Below the pieces are notes generated by a model that saw only the letters and a list, made by a program, of their open reading frames with translations, did no database searches and was not told the origin of the DNA. From Burkholderiales bacterium (GTDB taxonomy: Bacteria; Pseudomonadota; Gammaproteobacteria; Burkholderiales; Chitinimonadaceae), in NCBI GenBank assembly GCA_019234745.1, contig JAFAKZ010000144.1, forward strand, positions 1-9,093: a stretch of DNA of 9,093 nt, in the 5' to 3' direction. Shown here piece after piece: positions 5,781 to 9,093 of this stretch. The first letter of the stretch is position 1. Each line of letters opens with the position of its first letter. The translations under genes were made by a program, and so were the position numbers.

Positions 5781-8533
5781 CTATTGCGCAGGCCCGCGGC
5801 AATGCCATTGATCGTAAGGTGAATCGCATACAAAACATCTTCGCTCTCGTCGCCCTCGCGGAAGCGCCGCATCAGGTCCACCTGCAGGTGGTTGAGCGGG
5901 TCGAGATAGGGTAGCCGGTTCTTCAGGCTGCGCGCCAGCAACGGGTTGTCGCCAAGCAGCTCCTTGTGGCCCGTGATGGCCAGCACGGCGTTGATCGCGC
6001 GGCGCCATTCCGCGTGGATGCGGCCGAAAATGCGCTCGGACACACCTTGGTCCTTCACCAGGCCGGCATAGCGGCTGGCCACGTGGATGTCGCTCTTGGC
6101 CAACACCATCTCCATATTGCTCAGCGCCGTGCGGAAGAAGGGCCAGTGACGGTAGAGATCGGCCAGCTCCGTGATCGCCGCCTCGCCGCGCTCCGCGCAA
6201 TAGGTCTCGATGGCGGTGCCGAAGCCGTACCAGCCCGGCAGCATCAGGCGCGACTGGGCCCAGGAGAACACCCAGGGGATGGCGCGCAGGTCGGCGATGC
6301 TGTTGCTGGCGCGGCGCGCGGAGGGGCGGCTGCCGATATTGAGCTTGGCGATTTCCGAGATGGGCGTCGCTTCGCGGAAATAGGTGATGAATTCCGGCGT
6401 GGCGTACACGAGGTCGCGGTATTCGCGGTAGGCGATGCCGGAGAGCTTCTCCATCAGCGCCTGGCGCTCTACTGTGTCGTCGTCCAGCTCGCGCCGTCCC
6501 GGGAAGCTGGCGGCCAGCGTGGCGGCCACGATGGTTTCCAGGTTGCGCCGGCCGATTTCTGCGTCGGCATACTTGGCGGCGATCACCTCGCCCTGTTCCG
6601 TGATGCGGATCTGCCCGTCCACGGCACCCGCCGGCTGCGCCAGGATGGCGTCGAAGCTGGGGCCACCACCACGGCCCACAGAACCGCCGCGGCCATGGAA
6701 CAGGCGCATGCGCACGCCCGCCTGCTTGAACACGTCGACCAGCTTGATCTCGGCCTTGTACAGCTCCCAGTTCGAGGTCAGGTAGCCGCCGTCCTTATTG
6801 CTGTCCGAGTAGCCCAGCATGATCTCCTGCACCATGCCGCGCACGGCCAGCAGCTTCATCCATTGCGGCAGCGCAAACAGCTCGCGCACGATGGTTTCGC
6901 AGCCGCGCAGGTCGGGGATGGTCTCGAACAGGGGGATGATATTGACGGCGGCGCGCGGCTCGGGCGATAGCGCCACGAGGCCCACCTCCTTCAGGATGAC
7001 GGCGACTTCCAGCAGGTCCGACACGCTCTGTGCGTTCGAGATGATGTAGTTGGGCAGGGCCGCCGCGCCATATTGCTCGTGGATTTGCGCGGCCGTTCGC
7101 ACGATGGCCAGTTCCTTGGCCGTCTCCTCGCTGTATTCCACGAAGGGCGTGCACAAGAGGCGCGCAGAACCCAGCTCGCGCAGCAGCACCTTGCGCCGGG
7201 CGCTTTCGTCCAACGACAAATAGTCCTCCAGCCCTGCCTTGGCGAACAGCTCGGCCACCACGCGCTCGTGCACGCCGCTGTGCTGGCGCATATCGAGCGG
7301 CGCCAGGTGGAAACCGAATACCTCCACCGCGCGGATCAGGCGGCGCAGGCGGCCGCTGGCCAGGATGGCGGAGCCGTGCGCAGCGAGCGAGTCGGCGACC
7401 ATGCGCAGGTCGTGCGCCAGTTCGGCCGCATTCGCGTAGGCCTCGGCTCCGGCGAAGGGCAGGATACCGCCGCGGAACTTGCCCAGCTTGTGGGCCGTGG
7501 CCAGGATGCGCTGGCGGATGCCGGCCATGGCGCGGCGGTATGGCTCTTCGGCGCGGCTTACCGGCTGGTCGGGCGAGAAACCGGCCAGGCGGTGTACGTC
7601 CTCGCTTACGGCCACGAGGCGCGAAGATAGGCTCAGCTCGTCTTCGAGCTTGGTCGCCTCGGCGAAGTAGAAATCGAAGGCCACGGCAGCCTGGCGTGCG
7701 GCCGCATGCAAGGTTACGTCCGGCGTCACGAAGGGGTTGCCGTCGCGATCGCCGCCGATCCAGCAGCCCACGTGCATGAAGGTGGGCAGTTCCACCTTCT
7801 CGCCCATCTGCGCGGAGAGATTGTCTTCCAACTCGTGGTAGATGCGCGGCAGCTGCTTGAGGAAGGTGGAGCGGAAGTACGACAGCCCGTTCTCAATCTC
7901 GTCGTTCACGGAGAGCTTGAAGGCGCGGATTTCGCGCGTCTGCCACAGCGTGAGGATCACGCGCTGCAGCGCCTTGTCGTTATCGTCGAGCTCATCCGGC
8001 GTCAGCGTCATGCGGTCGCGCATGGTGAGCGCGCGGGCCAGCGTGTGTTCGTAATCGAGCAGGGTCTTGCGCTGCACTTCGGTGGGGTGGGCCGTGAGTA
8101 CAGGGGCGATCAGTGCGTGGCCCAGCAGTTCGCGGATAGCGGCCGGCGCCACGCCACGCTCGCGTAGATTATCCAGCGCATGGGCCAGGCTGCCGCGCTG
8201 CGGCTGGCTGCCCTGCATGCGGTGGTAGCGGCGGCGACGGTTGTGGTGCAGGTCTTCCGCGATGTTCGACAGGTGCGAGAAGTAGGAGAAGGCACGGGCC
8301 AGCGCTACCGTGTCATCGTGGCTCAGGGTCGCCAGCATATTCGACAGCTCGTCCGCTGCCGTCACATCGCCTTCCCATACGAAGCGCGCCGCCAGGTCCC
8401 GCACGGCCTCGATCTTGCCCAGGGTTTCAGGCCCCGCTTCCGTACGAATGGTGTCGGCCAGCAACTGGGCGAGCAGAGCGAGATCCTGCTCGAGCGGCAG
8501 GTCCTTGGCAGAAGCGTTGTCGTACAGGGCCAT
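5774..8533 (-). CDS. ppc: Phosphoenolpyruvate carboxylase
   Basis: A 919-residue cytoplasmic enzyme that carboxylates phosphoenolpyruvate with bicarbonate to oxaloacetate, refilling the TCA cycle. All hallmark motifs of bacterial-type PEPC are present: VLTAHPTEVQRK with catalytic H149 (E. coli H138), WIGGDRDGNPFVT (258-270), LDMRQHSG (413-420), GYSDSNKDGG (574-583; K580 corresponds to E. coli K546), FHGRGGSVGRGGGPS (612-626), RITEQGEVIAAKY (643-655), IGSRPSARR (733-741), AIPWVFSWAQSRLMLPGWYG (751-770) and the C-terminal LTINGIAAGLRNSG, whose Asn belongs to the aspartate-inhibitor site. The ATG at 8533 (MALYDN) is preferred; an in-frame start at 8587 would add 18 residues and overlap the likely -10 box. 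The ribosome site is weak. Length is slightly above the 883 residues of E. coli, as is common in betaproteobacteria. It looks intact and functional. Confidence 0.97.
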   Translation of the reverse strand: MALYDNASAKDLPLEQDLALLAQLLADTIRTEAGPETLGKIEAVRDLAARFVWEGDVTAADELSNMLATLSHDDTVALARAFSYFSHLSNIAEDLHHNRRRRYHRMQGSQPQRGSLAHALDNLRERGVAPAAIRELLGHALIAPVLTAHPTEVQRKTLLDYEHTLARALTMRDRMTLTPDELDDNDKALQRVILTLWQTREIRAFKLSVNDEIENGLSYFRSTFLKQLPRIYHELEDNLSAQMGEKVELPTFMHVGCWIGGDRDGNPFVTPDVTLHAAARQAAVAFDFYFAEATKLEDELSLSSRLVAVSEDVHRLAGFSPDQPVSRAEEPYRRAMAGIRQRILATAHKLGKFRGGILPFAGAEAYANAAELAHDLRMVADSLAAHGSAILASGRLRRLIRAVEVFGFHLAPLDMRQHSGVHERVVAELFAKAGLEDYLSLDESARRKVLLRELGSARLLCTPFVEYSEETAKELAIVRTAAQIHEQYGAAALPNYIISNAQSVSDLLEVAVILKEVGLVALSPEPRAAVNIIPLFETIPDLRGCETIVRELFALPQWMKLLAVRGMVQEIMLGYSDSNKDGGYLTSNWELYKAEIKLVDVFKQAGVRMRLFHGRGGSVGRGGGPSFDAILAQPAGAVDGQIRITEQGEVIAAKYADAEIGRRNLETIVAATLAASFPGRRELDDDTVERQALMEKLSGIAYREYRDLVYATPEFITYFREATPISEIAKLNIGSRPSARRASNSIADLRAIPWVFSWAQSRLMLPGWYGFGTAIETYCAERGEAAITELADLYRHWPFFRTALSNMEMVLAKSDIHVASRYAGLVKDQGVSERIFGRIHAEWRRAINAVLAITGHKELLGDNPLLARSLKNRLPYLDPLNHLQVDLMRRFREGDESEDVLYAIHLTINGIAAGLRNSG

Positions 8534-8574
8534 GGTGGTGTCCGGAAGCAATCGATTAGCGCGAACCACTGAGC

Positions 8575-8580
8575 ATAATA
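8575..8580 (-). promoter_or_regulatory. Putative -10 box for ppc
   Basis: TATTAT on the minus strand lies 41 nt before the ppc ATG and matches the sigma70 -10 consensus at five of six bases. The 17-nt-spaced -35 position is a poor match. A small hairpin (CGTAG, five-base loop, CTACG at 8602-8616) lies just upstream. A -10 here also argues against the longer ppc start. Confidence 0.4.
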
Positions 8581-8649
8581 GACCCAAGGGCTGTAGGGAA
8601 TCGTAGTTTTGCTACGGATTGGTAGCCGGATACAGCGAACTACATTCGG

Positions 8650-8681
8650 GTAGGTTGGCGTAGCGCGCAGCGAAACCCACC
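8650..8681. repeat. REP-like extragenic element (first unit)
   Basis: A 32-bp segment beginning GTAGGTTGGCGTAGCGCG and ending GCGAAACCCACC has imperfect dyad symmetry, GGTTGGCG against CGAAACCCACC. It resembles the short intergenic repeats of the GTAGG..TGGG..GCGCAGCG style common in many Proteobacteria. One copy is visible here, so the repeat status rests on family resemblance. Confidence 0.5.
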
Positions 8682-8708
8682 TTCGCGGGAATGACGCATT
8701 TGTAGCGT

Positions 8709-8784
8709 GCCATTAAGCGCAGCGCAATGCACCAAACGGTTGAGCTCTCGCGAAGGCTGGGTGCATTGCGCTGCGCTTAATGGC
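8709..8784. repeat. Perfect 25-bp inverted repeat, REP/BIME-like
   Basis: Arm 8709-8733 (GCCATTAAGCGCAG... to GCACC) is the exact reverse complement of arm 8760-8784, with a 26-nt spacer. Each arm has an inner imperfect dyad (ATTGCGC against GCGCTTAAT), as in REP units, so the whole looks like two REP units in opposite orientation. An extra pair, CCTTCGCG (8680-8687) and CGCGAAGG (8749-8756), links it to the neighbouring element. It lies between ppa and ppc after the ppa terminator. It may be mobilised by a RAYT transposase elsewhere in the genome; none is in the window. Confidence 0.8.
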
Positions 8785-8818
8785 CCCCTACATGAACTTC
8801 CATACCCCCGCCGTGCAC

Positions 8819-8844
8819 AAAAAAGGGCCGCCCGCAGGCAGCCC
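8819..8844 (-). terminator. ppa: Rho-independent terminator of ppa
   Basis: On the minus strand GGGCTGCC pairs with GGCGGCCC (one U-G wobble) around a TGCG loop and is followed by six T (8819-8824). It lies 23 nt after the ppa stop. A textbook intrinsic terminator, it implies that ppc has its own promoter. Confidence 0.9.
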
Positions 8845-8867
8845 TCTCTTGCCTCAAACAGCTAGCC

Positions 8868-9093
8868 TTAAGCCGGCTGATAACGCGCAATACCGTCGAT
8901 GATTTCCTGCTTGGCGGCGTCGATATCACCCCAGCCAGTTACCTTCACCCACTTGCCGGCTTCCAGGTCCTTGTAGTGTTCGAAGAAGTGCTGGATCTGG
9001 CGCATCAGGAGTTCCGGCAGGTCGTCCGTCGTCTTGACGTTCTTGTACATCGGGCAGAGCTTTTCCACCGGCACGGCGATCAGCTTGGCGTCG
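8868..9093 (-). CDS. ppa: Inorganic pyrophosphatase, C-terminal part (5' end outside window)
   Basis: The last 75 codons of a family I soluble inorganic pyrophosphatase, which hydrolyses pyrophosphate to two phosphates and pulls biosynthetic reactions forward. The visible part starts inside the motif DAKLIAVPVEKLCP and continues with DLPELLMRQIQHFFEHYKDLEAGKWVKV, then GWGDIDAAKQEI and a short RYQPA end. The DAK Asp and Lys and the HYK..GKWV segment (Tyr and Lys of the phosphate site) are family hallmarks. The upstream metal-binding DxDxxD motif lies outside the window. The in-frame GTG at 9074 is an internal Val, not a start. It is followed by a strong terminator, so transcription probably does not run into ppc. 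Confidence 0.95.
   Translation of the reverse strand, partial: DAKLIAVPVEKLCPMYKNVKTTDDLPELLMRQIQHFFEHYKDLEAGKWVKVTGWGDIDAAKQEIIDGIARYQPA

Noticed and set aside
5966..6970. A 334-codon plus-strand frame and several others opposite ppc
   Set aside because: Shadow frames in GC-rich DNA; ppc motifs are continuous on the minus strand throughout.
8534..8587. N-terminal extension of ppc by 18 residues
   Set aside because: Overlaps the probable -10 box, and the added residues do not resemble PEPC N-termini.

Overview
The window is a GC-rich stretch of bacterial chromosome. Protein styles point to a betaproteobacterium: MurB of the E. coli type, a Ppc of about 919 residues, a family I inorganic pyrophosphatase, and a four-gene bufferin cluster. 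The secreted nuclease with a binding-type tail would fit a polymer-degrading environmental lineage (Neisseriales or Burkholderiales), but the genus is inference.

Layout. Positions 1-672 (minus) hold the N-terminal part of murB, cut by the window edge. Divergent from it, 858-3270 (plus) is a compact operon: a secreted Cys-containing precursor peptide (DUF2282, BufA1), an MNIO enzyme (DUF692, BufB), its partner (DUF2063, BufC) and a DoxX membrane protein (BufD). A GC-rich hairpin with a T-run lies between the precursor and enzyme genes, so it probably acts as a leaky terminator that makes precursor in excess. The last three genes overlap by 4 nt each and should be translationally coupled. A strong hairpin at 3305-3339 ends the operon.

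The rest reads on the minus strand. A secreted DNase II-like nuclease (3372-5006) carries a 29-unit Pro-Thr linker and a small C-terminal domain that may bind a polysaccharide. A small exported protein of unknown function (5178-5705) follows phosphoenolpyruvate carboxylase ppc (5774-8533). At the right edge is the 3' end of inorganic pyrophosphatase ppa (8868-9093), with a clear terminator. The 334 bases between ppa and ppc hold REP-like repeats, including a perfect 25-bp inverted repeat, plus the probable ppc promoter.

How the genes work together. BufA1-D form one pathway: the precursor is exported by Sec after Cys modification by BufB/BufC, giving a periplasmic metal-binding (probably copper-binding) peptide. 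Ppc and Ppa are central-metabolism housekeeping genes (oxaloacetate supply, pyrophosphate removal). MurB is a peptidoglycan-precursor enzyme. The nuclease is probably for scavenging extracellular DNA. No tRNA, rRNA, CRISPR array, transposase or phage gene was seen. The most interesting system here is the bufferin operon, a recently recognised RiPP family rather than an undescribed one.
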